From: Bacillus halotolerans
GTDB lineage: Bacteria; Bacillota; Bacilli; Bacillales; Bacillaceae
NCBI RefSeq assembly: GCF_001517105.1
Contig: NZ_LPVF01000008.1
Location: 744,001 to 808,000, forward strand
DNA: 64,000 nucleotides
Direction: 5' to 3'
Shown here: one piece after another, positions 28,472 through 38,614 of the stretch
How the letters are laid out: each line of letters begins with the position of its first letter
Position numbering within the stretch: position 1 is the first letter of the stretch
Notes under the pieces: generated by a model
Database searches by the model: none
The model's input: only the letters and a program-made list of their open reading frames with translations
Told to the model about the DNA's origin: nothing
Made by a program: the position numbers and the translations under genes

Positions 28472-28498
28472 GTTTTAAAATTCTTCCATTAAGGGCAT
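28472..28498 (+). promoter_or_regulatory. SigB/SigF-type promoter of katX
   Basis: GTTTTA (28472-28477), 15 bases, then GGGCAT (28493-28498). This fits the overlapping SigB/SigF recognition sequences; katX is known to be transcribed in the forespore by SigF and under SigB. Confidence 0.7.
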
Positions 28499-28529
28499 AT
28501 TGTTACCGTTCAAAAAGGAGGCTCAACCA

Positions 28530-30173
28530 ATGAAAGATGATCATCAAAAAGAGTATCACGGCACAAATGTCGAAGGCAGTGAGGATGCGCTTTCTCATAA
28601 GACATCCGGGAAAAACGAGTCAGAGGATACCTTGACGAACAGACAGGGGCATCCCGTCACCGACAACCAGAATGTGAGGACGGTCGGGAACAGAGGGCCG
28701 ACAACGCTGGAAAATTACGATTTTCTCGAAAAAATCAGCCACTTTGACAGGGAACGCATTCCCGAACGTGTTGTGCATGCCAGGGGTGCAGGCGCACATG
28801 GGTATTTCGAAGCCTATGGCAGTTTTGGAGACGAGCCGATTTCAAAGTACACGCGAGCAAAGCTTTTCCAGGAAAAAGGCAAGAAAACGCCGGCATTTGT
28901 CCGTTTTTCCACGGTGAATCACGGCAAACATTCACCTGAAACCTTACGGGACCCGCGCGGCTTTGCCGTTAAGCTTTATACCGAAGACGGAAACTGGGAT
29001 TTGGTCGGGAACAACCTGAAAATCTTTTTTATTCGCGATCCGCTGAAATTCCCGGATCTTGTACACGCGTTTCAGCCTGATCCGGTGACCAATATCCAAG
29101 ATGGTGAACGTATTTTCGACTTCATTTCTCAATCTCCTGAAGCGACACATATGATCACATTCTTGTTTTCGCCTTGGGGCATTCCCGCCAACTACCGGCA
29201 GATGCAGGGTTCAGGCGTTCATGCCTACAAATGGGTGAATGAGGAAGGCAAGGCCGTTCTTGTGAAATACCATTTTGAACCGAAACAGGGCATCCGCAAC
29301 CTGACACAGAAGGAAGCGGAAGAGATTCAGGGGAAAAACTTCAACCACGCGACACAGGATTTGTATGAAGCGATTGAAAACGGCGATTATCCGGAATGGG
29401 AGGTGTATGCCCAAGTCATGAGTGATGACGAGCATCCGGAGCTCGACTTTGATCCGCTTGATCCGACTAAGCTGTGGTATAAAGAGGACTTCCCGTGGAA
29501 GCCGATCGGCAAATTAGTGTTAAACAAAAACCCTGAGAATTACCATTCTGAAGTAGAACAGGCTTCATTCGGTACTGGGGTCCTTGTCGACGGGCTTGAT
29601 TTTTCTGATGACAAATTGCTTCAAGGCCGGACGTTTTCCTATTCCGATACGCAGCGGTACAGAGTTGGCGCAAACTACCTGCAGCTGCCAATCAACTCAC
29701 CGAAAAAGCACGTCGCGACCAACCAGCAAGGGGGGCAAATGCAATACCGCGTGGATATCGGCGAAGGTCAAAATCCGCATGTCAACTATGAACCGTCAAT
29801 TATGGGCGGGCTGAAGGAAGCGAAGCAAGATGGTAAAGACCACACCCCGCATGTCGAAGGTAACCTGAAGCGGGAAGCGATCGACAGAAAGAACAATTTC
29901 GGACAAGCCGGTGAAACGTACCGGAGATTTACTGAGTTTGAGCGTACTGAACTCATCACAAATCTGGTCAATACGCTTTCAACCTGCAGAAAAGAAATTC
30001 AGGAGCAAATGATTGAGAATTTCACAAAAGCCGATCCGGACTACGGAAAACGCGTTGCGGAAGGGCTGAAAAAGGCTTCAGAAAATAACAGCAACGGACC
30101 GATCGGCACGACAGAAACGGCTCAAGCCGCCGAGCAGGCTGAACAGGAAAGCCATCCGTCTGATCCGTATTAA
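28530..30173 (+). CDS. katX: Catalase KatX (germinating-spore catalase)
   Basis: A 547-residue clade-type haem catalase. The catalytic His is in [17 protein letters not shown], the Asn in [11 protein letters not shown], and the haem-ligand Tyr in [10 protein letters not shown]. It decomposes hydrogen peroxide and is known as the main catalase of dormant and outgrowing spores. AAAGGAGG precedes the ATG at 28530 by 8 bases. The N-terminal ~50 residues are an extended hydrophilic segment. A terminator follows. Confidence 0.96.
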   Translation: MKDDHQKEYHGTNVEGSEDALSHKTSGKNESEDTLTNRQGHPVTDNQNVRTVGNRGPTTLENYDFLEKISHFDRERIPERVVHARGAGAHGYFEAYGSFGDEPISKYTRAKLFQEKGKKTPAFVRFSTVNHGKHSPETLRDPRGFAVKLYTEDGNWDLVGNNLKIFFIRDPLKFPDLVHAFQPDPVTNIQDGERIFDFISQSPEATHMITFLFSPWGIPANYRQMQGSGVHAYKWVNEEGKAVLVKYHFEPKQGIRNLTQKEAEEIQGKNFNHATQDLYEAIENGDYPEWEVYAQVMSDDEHPELDFDPLDPTKLWYKEDFPWKPIGKLVLNKNPENYHSEVEQASFGTGVLVDGLDFSDDKLLQGRTFSYSDTQRYRVGANYLQLPINSPKKHVATNQQGGQMQYRVDIGEGQNPHVNYEPSIMGGLKEAKQDGKDHTPHVEGNLKREAIDRKNNFGQAGETYRRFTEFERTELITNLVNTLSTCRKEIQEQMIENFTKADPDYGKRVAEGLKKASENNSNGPIGTTETAQAAEQAEQESHPSDPY

Positions 30174-30180
30174 CACCAAG

Positions 30181-30208
30181 AACAGGACTTTTTGAAGTCC
30201 TGTTTTTT
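30181..30208 (+). terminator. katX terminator
   Basis: AACAGGACTT TTTG AAGTCCTGTT, followed by a T-run. Confidence 0.85.
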
Positions 30209-30270
30209 ATTTCCCTATTGAAACGTTTTCACTCATTGTGTTGTACTGGAAGAAAAGAGGTGGTGAGAGC

Positions 30271-31473
30271 ATGGAAATACAGCAGCCGCTGATGCCTCAG
30301 CAGAAAACAATCGGTGCTTTAGATCACGCCGTTTTCTTATGCATGGTATTTTGTTTTTGGTTTTCGGGCTATATTTACGTTCCTGTTTTCAGCCTGTATT
30401 TGGAGGATCTGCACTTTTCATACGGAGCGATCGGCATGATTCTTGGAAGCTATGGGGTGACCCAAATCCTGCTGCGGTTCCCGCTTGGGCTTCTGTCAGA
30501 AATTCTTTTTTCTCTGCGCAAGTCATTGTTAATCGCCGGCTTTGGATGTTCCATTCTCAGCAGCGTGCTTTTTCTTGCGTTTGATTCTTTTTTCTTCGTC
30601 CTGACCGCCCGGCTTCTCGCGGGGATTACAGCATCCATGTGGGTGATGGCGACGATTCTATACACTCATTATTTCAAAGATGGCAGTGCCTCAAAAGCAA
30701 TGGGCATCATGCAGTTTTTTACCGTCATGCCTCAGTTTGTCAGCATTGTGTTCTGCGGGCTTGCAGCAGCGCATTTAGGCAGGCAGGTTCCGTTTTGGAT
30801 GGCACTGACTGCTTCGGGCATCGGCCTTGTGATATGCTGCTTTATGAAAGATCCGTCGACTTTTCCCGCTCATCACAAGACTGTCCGTATGCCGCAATAC
30901 ATCAGGGACACATTGCGGCTGCCGAAGCTGAAGCTTTTCACGATTCTATCTATGACCGCACATGCCGTGCTATTTATGACGGTGTTTGGTTTTACGCCGC
31001 TTTACACGAATCAGCTCGGAATGGGAGACATCGAACTGCTTTGGGTGATGAGCGCCTTTTTTCTCCCTCATGCAGCGGCTACCCTGAGCTTTTTGTTTTT
31101 GCGTTTTACCGGAAGAATCGCCTATGTCACCTTGCTGATCTGTTTTGCTGTCATTGGAGTCTGTTTGATGTTCGTTCCTTTTTCAGCTTCATTGCTCACG
31201 GTTTGCATGACCCATGCTTTCATCGGTCTGGCGCTTGGCCTTGTGTTTCCCCTATTGTTAAGCCGGGTCGTCGATATCAGCTCAGCGCGTTTAAAAATGT
31301 CAGCCATGGGATTTTATCAATCGTTTTATGCACTGGGCATCTTTACCGGCCCCCTTCTCGCCGGAAAAATCGCACAGGTTTTCGGTTTGCCGGAGGTATT
31401 TTATGGAGCCGGATTGATGGCATTGGCCGCTATGATGATGATGCTGGCCACAAAGCGGAAACTGATCAGTTAA
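30271..31473 (+). CDS. yxlH: MFS transporter YxlH
   Basis: A 400-residue major facilitator superfamily protein with about twelve transmembrane helices. The loop 2-3 region reads [13 protein letters not shown], the usual position of the MFS motif A. The substrate is unknown; drug/sugar efflux families are the nearest resemblance. The start at 30271 follows AGAGGTGG. It is convergent with the sigY operon, and no clear terminator lies between yxlH and yxlG (13 bases between stops or less). Confidence 0.85.
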   Translation: MEIQQPLMPQQKTIGALDHAVFLCMVFCFWFSGYIYVPVFSLYLEDLHFSYGAIGMILGSYGVTQILLRFPLGLLSEILFSLRKSLLIAGFGCSILSSVLFLAFDSFFFVLTARLLAGITASMWVMATILYTHYFKDGSASKAMGIMQFFTVMPQFVSIVFCGLAAAHLGRQVPFWMALTASGIGLVICCFMKDPSTFPAHHKTVRMPQYIRDTLRLPKLKLFTILSMTAHAVLFMTVFGFTPLYTNQLGMGDIELLWVMSAFFLPHAAATLSFLFLRFTGRIAYVTLLICFAVIGVCLMFVPFSASLLTVCMTHAFIGLALGLVFPLLLSRVVDISSARLKMSAMGFYQSFYALGIFTGPLLAGKIAQVFGLPEVFYGAGLMALAAMMMMLATKRKLIS

Positions 31474-32246
31474 TAGCTTTCATACCGCCGGAAGCGCCAC
31501 ACAGAAAAAACGGCCAGAAGCACGATGCACAGAATGGAGAATGTGAGCGACCATCCGAAAAAGTCCGCCCGCTCTCCATGAAGCAGAATATGCTCCGCCT
31601 GCTTGCAAAGCTCAGCCGGCAGCCATTTCGCACCATCAGGAAAAAGCGAGACAGCAAAGGAAACGGCAGCAGTCAGCCCAATCCCGGCTGCCGCGGCTGC
31701 TCCGAGAGACCGAAACATCGTGCTGCCGGCAAGCCCTGCAGTAACAATAAACATCATCCAAAGAGAGTGGAGGCCGAGGCTTGCTGCAAAGCGGCTGAAC
31801 GATGCGTGCTCAAACAATATCCGGACGTAATAATAAGCAAGTCCGTACCCAGCTGCAAACGACGCGATTCCGATCATGCTTTGGGTGATCCATTTGTTCA
31901 ATATATACTGGGCTGCCGTCACAGGCCGCGACATAATCAGAGCCGTTACACCTTGATTTCTTTCATTCGCCACACTGCCCATGACACTGAAGATGATCAG
32001 CGCCATGCCAAGCGTGTTGAATTGGGAAAGCGTGCTCACCATCACCTCAGATCCGGAAGGCATGGTAAAACTGATTTTCATACCGTCTGGAAGATTCCCC
32101 CCATGCGCAATGATTTCCGGCATATAATAAATGGTCAGCGGCTGCGTCAGCCCCACGATCATCATCGCAATGGGCAGCCAGATCAGCTTTCCGCTTCTCC
32201 AGCCTTCCAGCCATTCCTTTTGTAATAGCGTCATCATGACATTCAT
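31470..32246 (-). CDS. yxlG: ABC transporter permease YxlG
   Basis: A 258-residue ABC-2-type permease with about six transmembrane helices. It pairs with the ATPase YxlF (start overlap of 4 bases). It is the last gene of the SigY operon. The transported molecule is unknown. Confidence 0.88.
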   Translation of the reverse strand: MNVMMTLLQKEWLEGWRSGKLIWLPIAMMIVGLTQPLTIYYMPEIIAHGGNLPDGMKISFTMPSGSEVMVSTLSQFNTLGMALIIFSVMGSVANERNQGVTALIMSRPVTAAQYILNKWITQSMIGIASFAAGYGLAYYYVRILFEHASFSRFAASLGLHSLWMMFIVTAGLAGSTMFRSLGAAAAAGIGLTAAVSFAVSLFPDGAKWLPAELCKQAEHILLHGERADFFGWSLTFSILCIVLLAVFSVWRFRRYESY

Positions 32247-33130
32247 GCGTGCACCACCTTAAGATAGACGTCTTCGAGAGACTCCGTTTTCTGTTCAAAA
32301 CGGGTGACTGTCAATCCCATTTGGATACAATCACTCAGCAATATCCTGCCAGAGCCTGTATCGCTTAGCTCAAAAACAGCTTGAGACGGATTCATATAGA
32401 CAACATCGGATATATAAGGCTTCTCTTCAAGCCAGCCCTTCAGTTTCTCTTTCACAGTAAGAGTGAAAACATTCGTTTGATGCTGTTCTTTGAGCTGCTG
32501 TAAAGCGCCTTTCCATGAAATCTCGCCGCTTTTCATGATCACGACTTGATCACACACCTGCTCCGCATCGTGCAAAACATGAGTAGAAAACAGAACAGCC
32601 ATATGTTTTTTCAGCTCCCGCATCATATCCAGCACCTCGATACGCCCTGAAGGGTCCAGGGCAGAAACCGGTTCATCCAAAATCAAAAGCTTCGGTTTAT
32701 GAAGCAGAGCCTGAGCCAGACCGAGCCTTTGTTTCATGCCGCCAGAATAACCGCCGATTCTTTTGTTTGCCGCGTCCTGCAAACCGACAAACGCCAGCAT
32801 TTCGCCTATTTTCTCTTGGCATTTTTTCTTTGAAAGGCCAGACAGTCTCCCGGCAAAGGTTAAAAATTCATTTGCCGTCATCCATGAATAAAAAGCCGGG
32901 TACTGCGGAAGGTAGCCGATCATACTGCGATCTGCCTTTTTCTCCCCGTACAGCTTGACCGTCCCGGAGGTGGGTGACAGCAGTCCGGACAGCATTTGAA
33001 GCGTTGTGGTTTTACCAGCCCCATTCGGTCCTAATAGAGCGACACACTCGTTCTCCTTGACTTGAAAGCTGACATCCCGTACAGCTTGATGATGCCGATA
33101 TGATTTGCATAATGACTCAATAGATAGCAT
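32243..33130 (-). CDS. yxlF: ABC transporter ATP-binding protein YxlF
   Basis: A 295-residue ABC-2/DrrA-type ATPase: Walker A GPNGAGKTTTLQ, signature YSGGMKQRLGLAQAL, Walker B LLILDEPVSALDP, switch His in FSTHVLHD. The C-terminal ~80 residues form the extra domain typical of drug-export ATPases. It partners with YxlG under SigY control; the complex probably exports an unknown compound (inference). Confidence 0.92.
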   Translation of the reverse strand: MLSIESLCKSYRHHQAVRDVSFQVKENECVALLGPNGAGKTTTLQMLSGLLSPTSGTVKLYGEKKADRSMIGYLPQYPAFYSWMTANEFLTFAGRLSGLSKKKCQEKIGEMLAFVGLQDAANKRIGGYSGGMKQRLGLAQALLHKPKLLILDEPVSALDPSGRIEVLDMMRELKKHMAVLFSTHVLHDAEQVCDQVVIMKSGEISWKGALQQLKEQHQTNVFTLTVKEKLKGWLEEKPYISDVVYMNPSQAVFELSDTGSGRILLSDCIQMGLTVTRFEQKTESLEDVYLKVVHA

Positions 33131-33136
33131 GCTCGC

Positions 33137-33325
33137 TCACCTTTGCTTTCTGCCGACGGTAAAAAATAAAATCGGCCCAATAATATTGATGCATATAATC
33201 ACTGCTGCCCACATCCATTTCGGCCCGTTTGTCCGCTCTTCTTTCACACAGCTGATCAGGGCAAACACTGCCAGCACGGCCTGTAACACAATCAGAGGTA
33301 CAATCATTTCCCAAGAAATATTCAT
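33137..33325 (-). CDS. yxlE: YxlE, small membrane protein of the SigY operon
   Basis: A 62-residue protein with two hydrophobic segments separated by a charged loop (CVKEERTNGPKWMW), of the phospholipase D-nuclease N-terminal-like (PLDc_N) type. YxlC-YxlE have been described as negative regulators of SigY. It is coupled to yxlD (stop/start overlap). Confidence 0.88.
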   Translation of the reverse strand: MNISWEMIVPLIVLQAVLAVFALISCVKEERTNGPKWMWAAVIICINIIGPILFFTVGRKQR

Positions 33326-33528
33326 TAGCTGATCCTCCTATTTTTTCGGTCAGGCCTTATCACAAAAAAGTAATAGCAAATCAGAGGCATCGGCGCTGTA
33401 ATCAGTCCGACAATTCCCCATACCCATGCCAGACGATCCCGTTTTTTCGCATCAATGAATAAAAAGATTCCCTGTGCCAATACAATCAGATAAGCAAACA
33501 CAAAAATCGTCAAATCTGTTTGGAACAT
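33325..33528 (-). CDS. yxlD: YxlD, small membrane protein of the SigY operon
   Basis: A 67-residue protein with two transmembrane helices and a basic cytoplasmic tail (RPDRKNRRIS). It overlaps both neighbours by a single base. It is implicated with YxlC/YxlE in restraining SigY, probably as part of a membrane anti-sigma complex. Confidence 0.88.
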   Translation of the reverse strand: MFQTDLTIFVFAYLIVLAQGIFLFIDAKKRDRLAWVWGIVGLITAPMPLICYYFFVIRPDRKNRRIS

Positions 33529-33845
33529 CAGCGCTTCACCTCACGTTCGCCAAAGTATCTTTTTTTCTCAGCCGCAATCAAAATCGGCAGGACAGCCAGC
33601 ACACAGACCTGAAGCACGACAAAAGCAGCGGGAACTTGAGTAAATGCCAGAGTCGCCGCGCTTACCACCATCAGTGCACAGAACACAAATAAGATAACTT
33701 CTTTCAGCACGCTTTTTCTTCGTTCGGCTTTCATTTGTAACAGCTGATCAAGCAATTCTTTTTGACTCGGTATAATCGGGTTGGCGCATTGGTCAATTTT
33801 CTGCAATTCCGATTTTAAATGAACAGATCGCTTTTCTTTATTCAT
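33528..33845 (-). CDS. yxlC: YxlC, probable SigY anti-sigma component
   Basis: A 105-residue protein with a hydrophilic N-terminal half (about 1-45) and two transmembrane helices. It overlaps the 3' end of sigY by 8 bases, the usual arrangement of ECF sigma and anti-sigma genes. It has no zinc-binding HxxxCxxC motif, so it is not a classic ZAS anti-sigma factor. Confidence 0.85.
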   Translation of the reverse strand: MNKEKRSVHLKSELQKIDQCANPIIPSQKELLDQLLQMKAERRKSVLKEVILFVFCALMVVSAATLAFTQVPAAFVVLQVCVLAVLPILIAAEKKRYFGEREVKR

Positions 33846-34374
33846 CAGTCCACTCCTTTCTGATTTGCTGGAGCCCTTTATGGACTCTGGACTTTACCGT
33901 GCCTTCTTTGATATGCAGCATCATCCCGATATCAGCATAGGTATAGCCGTAATAGTGCCTTAATAAAACGGGCGTGCGCAGCTTCGGGTCAAGCTGAGAA
34001 AAGAGATCAAGCGTCTCGCTCCACTCAGAGCCTTTCATTGACACATCCCATTTGATCTTGCGTATCGTTTCCTCTGTAACAGCCTGATTTCGTTTCCATT
34101 CTCTCTTCCTCTTTTTCTGGTGATCAAGGTAGAGTCTTGACGCGATAGAGATCAGCCAAGTGGAGAATTTGGATCGCCCTTGAAAACTCCCCAGATGGAC
34201 GTACCCTTTCAGAAAGGTTTCCTGAACTAGATCCTCGCTGATGTCAGGGTGAAGGGAAAGCTTTAACAAGTATTTGTATAGAAAAGAATAATAATGCTGA
34301 AATAGGGCTGTAAACGCCTCGTCGCTTCCCTCTTTCGCCTGCTGAATCAATTGCTGTTCTTCATTTGTATCCAA
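33838..34374 (-). CDS. sigY: ECF RNA polymerase sigma factor SigY
   Basis: A 178-residue ECF sigma factor. Region 2 (about 20-90) includes [15 protein letters not shown] and [11 protein letters not shown]. Region 4 (about 125-175) has an HTH reading [35 protein letters not shown] chose the TTG at 34374 because AGGGGGG lies 10 bases upstream; an in-frame TTG at 34383 is only one base from that site. An autoregulatory promoter lies upstream. The regulon appears small and centred on this operon. Confidence 0.95.
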   Translation of the reverse strand: MDTNEEQQLIQQAKEGSDEAFTALFQHYYSFLYKYLLKLSLHPDISEDLVQETFLKGYVHLGSFQGRSKFSTWLISIASRLYLDHQKKRKREWKRNQAVTEETIRKIKWDVSMKGSEWSETLDLFSQLDPKLRTPVLLRHYYGYTYADIGMMLHIKEGTVKSRVHKGLQQIRKEWTDE

Positions 34375-34414
34375 CGGCCGCAATCCCCCCTTTTTTTGTT
34401 ATCTTGCCTTATGA

Positions 34415-34440
34415 GACGACACCGGATTCCAGAGCGTTCA
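34415..34440 (-). promoter_or_regulatory. SigY autoregulatory promoter
   Basis: On the minus strand TGAACG (34440-34435), exactly 16 bases, then CGTC (34418-34415). This is an ECF arrangement with the TGAACG -35 reported for SigY, about 40 bases before the sigY start. Confidence 0.8.
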
Positions 34441-34587
34441 ACTTTTTTTATAATTCTTTTGATCTATTGACTTCACTGGCTTCTCATTGGTTTTCGTGAA
34501 CATCTAAATTTGTAAAGCGAAGTACAGTCTGTTAAGCTATGTTTTTATGTCTATTTCAAAATTTCATTATATATGGAGGACGATGCA

Positions 34588-35961
34588 TTGAAAGTAGAAA
34601 GGCGAACGATTGAATATATTCCGAATGAAGAAAGACATGGTAAAGCAAAAGATTTATTTCCCGTATGGTTCGGGGCCAATATGCATATCACCACGTTAGT
34701 GACCGGTACTCTTCCCGTTGCAATGGGACTTAATCTGTTTTGGAGTGTTGCCGCTATTATTTGCGGAACCTTAATCGGTGCCATATTTATGGCTTCTCAT
34801 TCCGCGCAAGGACCCCAGCTCGGCATCCCGCAAATGATTCAAAGCCGTGCCCAATTCGGCGTAATTGGAGCGATTCTTCCCCTCTTCTTAGTCATGTTTA
34901 TCTACCTTGGTTTCTTCGCAAGCAGTACAATTCTGGCGGCCGGGACCTTAAGCAGCTTTGTTCCCATCCCGGGATCATGGAGCATTATAGGCTTAAGCGC
35001 CGCATGTTTTTTACTCACCATTTTCGGTCATGATTTGATTCACAAAATGCAAAAAATCCTTTCTTGGACTTCTTTTGCCGTATTTTTTGCTGCAACGATA
35101 CTCATTTTCCAATTACCGATTCCGACAGGCAGCTGGATGCCCGGGACGGTCGACTTGCCCGTTTTCTTGGTCGCAGTCAGCGCCGTAGCAACTTGGCAGC
35201 TTGCCTATGCGCCTTATGTCGCCGATTATTCCAGATATCTGCCAATTAAAACACCGGCGTCCCAAACGTTTTGGTACAGCTATGCAGGAACATCTGTCAG
35301 CTCCATCTGGATGATGCTGCTCGGCGCGCTGCTGACCACGGCACTTCCTGATTTTACGACAAACTCAGGGACCCAGATTGTGCAATTGTTCGGCCCCTTC
35401 TCGTTCATTATGCTGATCATTGTTTTATTTGGCCAGATGGCGATTAATGTCTTTAACTTGTATGGAGCTTTTATGTCCACGACGACTACGCTTGAGCCGT
35501 TTCTGAAATTAAAAGTCACACCGAAAATCAGAATCATCATGATCCTTGGCGTCACCGTCGTCGGAACAGTCCTAAGCCTTCTCGGGCAAAGTAATTTTAT
35601 GGAGCTGTTTTTGAATTTTATCTTTTTTATCAGTTATTTCTTAATTCCATGGACGGCGATCAATTTAGTGGATTACTACTTCGTCCGCCACGGGAGCTAT
35701 GAGGTCAAAGCGATGTTTGATGTCAACGGGCCATATGGAAGAGTCAATTGGATCACAACGATTGCTTTCATTCTGTCCATCTTGTTAGAAATTCCGTTTA
35801 TCAATACATCCTTTTACATCGGGCCATTGGCAAAAATGTTTGGCGGCGGGGATATCGCATGGATTATCGGCTTAGCTGTGCCTTCTGTTCTATATTATGT
35901 ACTCATGAAACCGCGCCTGAAAAAACGAGCGGGCTATCAAGAAAAGCTGTCTTCCCTATGA
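34588..35961 (+). CDS. yxlA: NCS1 family purine/cytosine permease YxlA
   Basis: A 457-residue membrane transporter of the nucleobase:cation symporter-1 family with about twelve helices. The family segments FPVWFGANMHITTL near the N-terminus and YVADYSRYLP in the centre are clear. It starts at TTG (34588), eight bases after GGAGG; an upstream ATG would add five residues but lacks spacing. The substrate is presumed to be a nucleobase or related compound. It is divergent from the sigY operon. Confidence 0.9.
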   Translation: MKVERRTIEYIPNEERHGKAKDLFPVWFGANMHITTLVTGTLPVAMGLNLFWSVAAIICGTLIGAIFMASHSAQGPQLGIPQMIQSRAQFGVIGAILPLFLVMFIYLGFFASSTILAAGTLSSFVPIPGSWSIIGLSAACFLLTIFGHDLIHKMQKILSWTSFAVFFAATILIFQLPIPTGSWMPGTVDLPVFLVAVSAVATWQLAYAPYVADYSRYLPIKTPASQTFWYSYAGTSVSSIWMMLLGALLTTALPDFTTNSGTQIVQLFGPFSFIMLIIVLFGQMAINVFNLYGAFMSTTTTLEPFLKLKVTPKIRIIMILGVTVVGTVLSLLGQSNFMELFLNFIFFISYFLIPWTAINLVDYYFVRHGSYEVKAMFDVNGPYGRVNWITTIAFILSILLEIPFINTSFYIGPLAKMFGGGDIAWIIGLAVPSVLYYVLMKPRLKKRAGYQEKLSSL

Positions 35962-35973
35962 AGACAGCTTTTT
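35942..35973. terminator. Bidirectional terminator between yxlA and yxkO
   Basis: AAAAGCTGTCTTC CCTAT GAAGACAGCTTTT overlaps the end of yxlA and abuts the yxkO stop codon. Confidence 0.85.
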
Positions 35974-36804
35974 TCATTCAAATCGTTTCCACACACGAGG
36001 CAACATGTCAGAGAGCTCGTGGGCAAGCAGCGTATGGGCAGAGTGTTCGTCAGTCCAAAGCTCGGCGCATGCACCGTGCAAGTATACGGCATTTAATACG
36101 GCATGTTTCGTGTCTTTGTGGCAGCAAAGCATGCCCAATATCATTCCCGTCAGTGTGTCGCCGGTTCCGCCTTTGGCGAGTGCCCCGTTTCCGGTCGGAT
36201 TGCTCCAGCAGTCGCCATCGGGAAACGCGATGATGGTTTGATTTCCTTTTAACACGATCACCGTTTGCAGCTGAACCGCCCACTCCTTGGCATATTCTGC
36301 TCTTTTATTTTGTAAGTCTTTCACCGGAACCCCTGTCATTCGGGAAAACTCACCTGGATGCGGCGTAAGGATGACGGGCGCCTTCCGTTTCGGATACGTG
36401 CGCTTTGTCAGCGCCCCGGCATCCAAAATAACAGGACAATCCTTCTCAAGAACATGATCAACGGCCTGCTGCACCCTCTCTGTTTGCGGAAGCCCCGAAC
36501 CGATCGCAATTGCCCGGTATGTCTCTTCAAGGCGAGAGCCCGCCGCTTTTTCCCAGCCGTCCCGCCAATACGTGGCCTCCGACAGAACCGGAACGATCAG
36601 CGGGATCACGCTTTCAGACGTGCCGATGACAAGCTTGCCGAGACCGCTCCGCATGGCTCCAAGCCCGGCTAAAAGCGCAGCGCCCGGCATGTCGTCGCTT
36701 CCCGCCAGCAGCAAAGCCGTACCGTACGTACCTTTATGGCTCACTGCATCTCTTTCAGGGAGCGCAGCCCTCACATGCTCTTCCGTCCAAATCGGAACAT
36801 TCAT
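35974..36804 (-). CDS. yxkO: ADP-dependent (S)-NAD(P)H-hydrate dehydratase
   Basis: A 276-residue ribokinase-like enzyme that repairs hydrated NAD(P)H at the expense of ADP (NnrD family). Signature segments: HKGTYGTALLLAGS near the N-terminus, LTPHPGEFSRMTG, and the nucleotide-binding NPTGNGALAKGGTGDTLTG. It is monofunctional, lacking the epimerase domain. The ATG at 36804 has AGGAGG seven bases upstream; one at 36810 is too close to it. It lies 86 bp downstream of cydD, but a terminator separates them. Confidence 0.94.
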   Translation of the reverse strand: MNVPIWTEEHVRAALPERDAVSHKGTYGTALLLAGSDDMPGAALLAGLGAMRSGLGKLVIGTSESVIPLIVPVLSEATYWRDGWEKAAGSRLEETYRAIAIGSGLPQTERVQQAVDHVLEKDCPVILDAGALTKRTYPKRKAPVILTPHPGEFSRMTGVPVKDLQNKRAEYAKEWAVQLQTVIVLKGNQTIIAFPDGDCWSNPTGNGALAKGGTGDTLTGMILGMLCCHKDTKHAVLNAVYLHGACAELWTDEHSAHTLLAHELSDMLPRVWKRFE

Positions 36805-36861
36805 ATCCATACCTCCTCTTATTTCTCTTCTTATTTTTCCTGCACTTCTTCTTTTTCAAAC

Positions 36862-36892
36862 AAAAAAAGACAGCCTCAGAGACTGTCTTTTA
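36862..36892 (-). terminator. cydABCD terminator
   Basis: On the minus strand AAAAGACAG TCTCTGAGG CTGTCTTTT and a T-run lie immediately after the cydD stop codon. Confidence 0.85.
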
Positions 36893-38614
36893 TTTTACAG
36901 GAACGTCGAGATGATAAAGCCGGCGATACCGTTCGTTCGTCGCCAGCAGTTCCTCGTGTGTTCCTTCCATTTCTGTTTTTCCGTTTTCCAGAAAGACGAT
37001 TTTATCGGCCGCTTCCACTCCCGCCAAGTGATGCGTAATCCAAAGAATCGTTTTACCTTTCAGCACCTCAAACACGATTTCCATCAGTTCGCGTTCCGTG
37101 ATAGGGTCCAAGCCTACTGTAGGCTCATCAAGTATAATGATCGGCGTATCCTGCAGCAAAATCCGGGCGAGCGCGATCCGCTGCCGCTCTCCTCCTGAAA
37201 ATCGGATTCCGGTTTCCTGAACTGAAGTATGATATCCGTCAGGCAGCGACTCAATGTAATCATGCAGCTTCACTTGCTTTGCGGCGCGGCGCACATCCTC
37301 GTCGCTCGCCTTTCCGTTTCCGAGCCTGATGTTATTCAAAATGCTTGTATCAAACAAATGAGGCTTTTGATTTAACACAGCCACCGCATCAGCAATCTGA
37401 TCCTTTACAAGCGCTGTTTCCACTCCGTTTAACGTTACCGAGCCTGAGTCAGGTTTCAATGCGCCCTCAATTAATGCGAGTGATGTTGATTTTCCTGAGC
37501 CGCTCCGGCCGAGCAGCGCCATTTTTTCTCCTTGGCGCAGCGTAAAGGAAAAATGGTTCAGTACTTGGCTGCTGTTGTCATAAGAAAACGTCACATCACG
37601 AAACGCCAAAGTGACGTCTTTGAGATCAAGCCTGTCAGCCGCAGACGCTGTTTGTGAAGCCCCCGGCTGAGCCACCTTGTTCATTCTTCTGATAGAATCC
37701 TGATAACCCGGCACTTCGCCCAACGCATCAGAAAGCGGCAGAAAAGCTTCTGTCAGCGGGAACACAACAAGCACAAAGGCAGCAATCATCGTTTTGGCTA
37801 GTTCGCCATTTGCATGCTGCCCCGCCGTCCAAAACAGCATCAGCAAAATAAGGCCGGCGACAAAGCATTGCGCGGCGAAATCCCGCCATCTTGTAAAACG
37901 ATGTTTTTTGCGTTCCAGCTCAAACCAAGCGTTTTCTTCTCTTTCATAGGAATCAATAAAAGCATGCCAGCGTCCGCTGAACATCCAGTCGCTGACACCC
38001 ATCACGGCATCTGTGAGACGGCTGTACAGCACGTTTCGCCCGCTTTTCAGCTTGGCATTCTTCGCCCGCGTCACAAGCAAAGACACGACCGGAAACAGCA
38101 CAACCAGAACAAACAAATAAAGCGCCAGCAAAATGGCAAACGGCCAGGAGAAAAAGCCGAGCGCAATCACTGAAACAGCATACAAAAGCAAGGCTGAGAT
38201 GGCAGGGAAAATGGTTTTTAAGAAGGCATCCTGCAAATGCTCAATATCCTCAGACAAAATGCCGAGCATATCTCCCGTGCGAAAACGGGACCGCAGCATC
38301 AAAGCGCCAGGCTCAAGCATGTTGTAAAGGCGGACGCGCATGTCTGACACGATTTTCAAAATGATATGATGCCCGATCAGGCGCTCCACATAGCGTGACA
38401 CAGACCGGGCGATCCCAAAGGTTCGAACGGCGACAATCGGCACATAAATGAGCAGGATGTTCTCCGGCCTTGTCGCCGCCTTTGAAATTAAAAACCCTGA
38501 AGTAAACATGAGAAAAGCAGCGGAAAAAATCGTCACCGCGCCCAAAAAGACAACAAGAACAAACAGACGGGCATTTTGCTTGATATACGGCAGAATCCAT
38601 TCTTCTTTCTTCAT
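36890..38614 (-). CDS. cydD: CydD, ABC transporter needed for cytochrome bd assembly
   Basis: A 574-residue fused permease-ATPase: six-helix membrane domain (about 1-310), then an ABC domain with Walker A GRSGSGKST, signature FSGGERQRIALAR and Walker B IIILDEPTVGLDP. It forms a heterodimer with CydC. In E. coli the pair affects periplasmic cysteine/glutathione or haem availability for cytochrome bd. It is the last gene of cydABCD, overlapping cydC by 4 bases. Confidence 0.95.
   Translation of the reverse strand: MKKEEWILPYIKQNARLFVLVVFLGAVTIFSAAFLMFTSGFLISKAATRPENILLIYVPIVAVRTFGIARSVSRYVERLIGHHIILKIVSDMRVRLYNMLEPGALMLRSRFRTGDMLGILSEDIEHLQDAFLKTIFPAISALLLYAVSVIALGFFSWPFAILLALYLFVLVVLFPVVSLLVTRAKNAKLKSGRNVLYSRLTDAVMGVSDWMFSGRWHAFIDSYEREENAWFELERKKHRFTRWRDFAAQCFVAGLILLMLFWTAGQHANGELAKTMIAAFVLVVFPLTEAFLPLSDALGEVPGYQDSIRRMNKVAQPGASQTASAADRLDLKDVTLAFRDVTFSYDNSSQVLNHFSFTLRQGEKMALLGRSGSGKSTSLALIEGALKPDSGSVTLNGVETALVKDQIADAVAVLNQKPHLFDTSILNNIRLGNGKASDEDVRRAAKQVKLHDYIESLPDGYHTSVQETGIRFSGGERQRIALARILLQDTPIIILDEPTVGLDPITERELMEIVFEVLKGKTILWITHHLAGVEAADKIVFLENGKTEMEGTHEELLATNERYRRLYHLDVPVK

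Noticed and set aside
30639..32225. A 528-codon open frame on the plus strand spanning yxlH and yxlG
   Set aside because: It is out of frame with yxlH and antisense to yxlG, both of which are clear membrane proteins with good starts. The translation is Cys/His/Arg-rich and low in recognisable structure.
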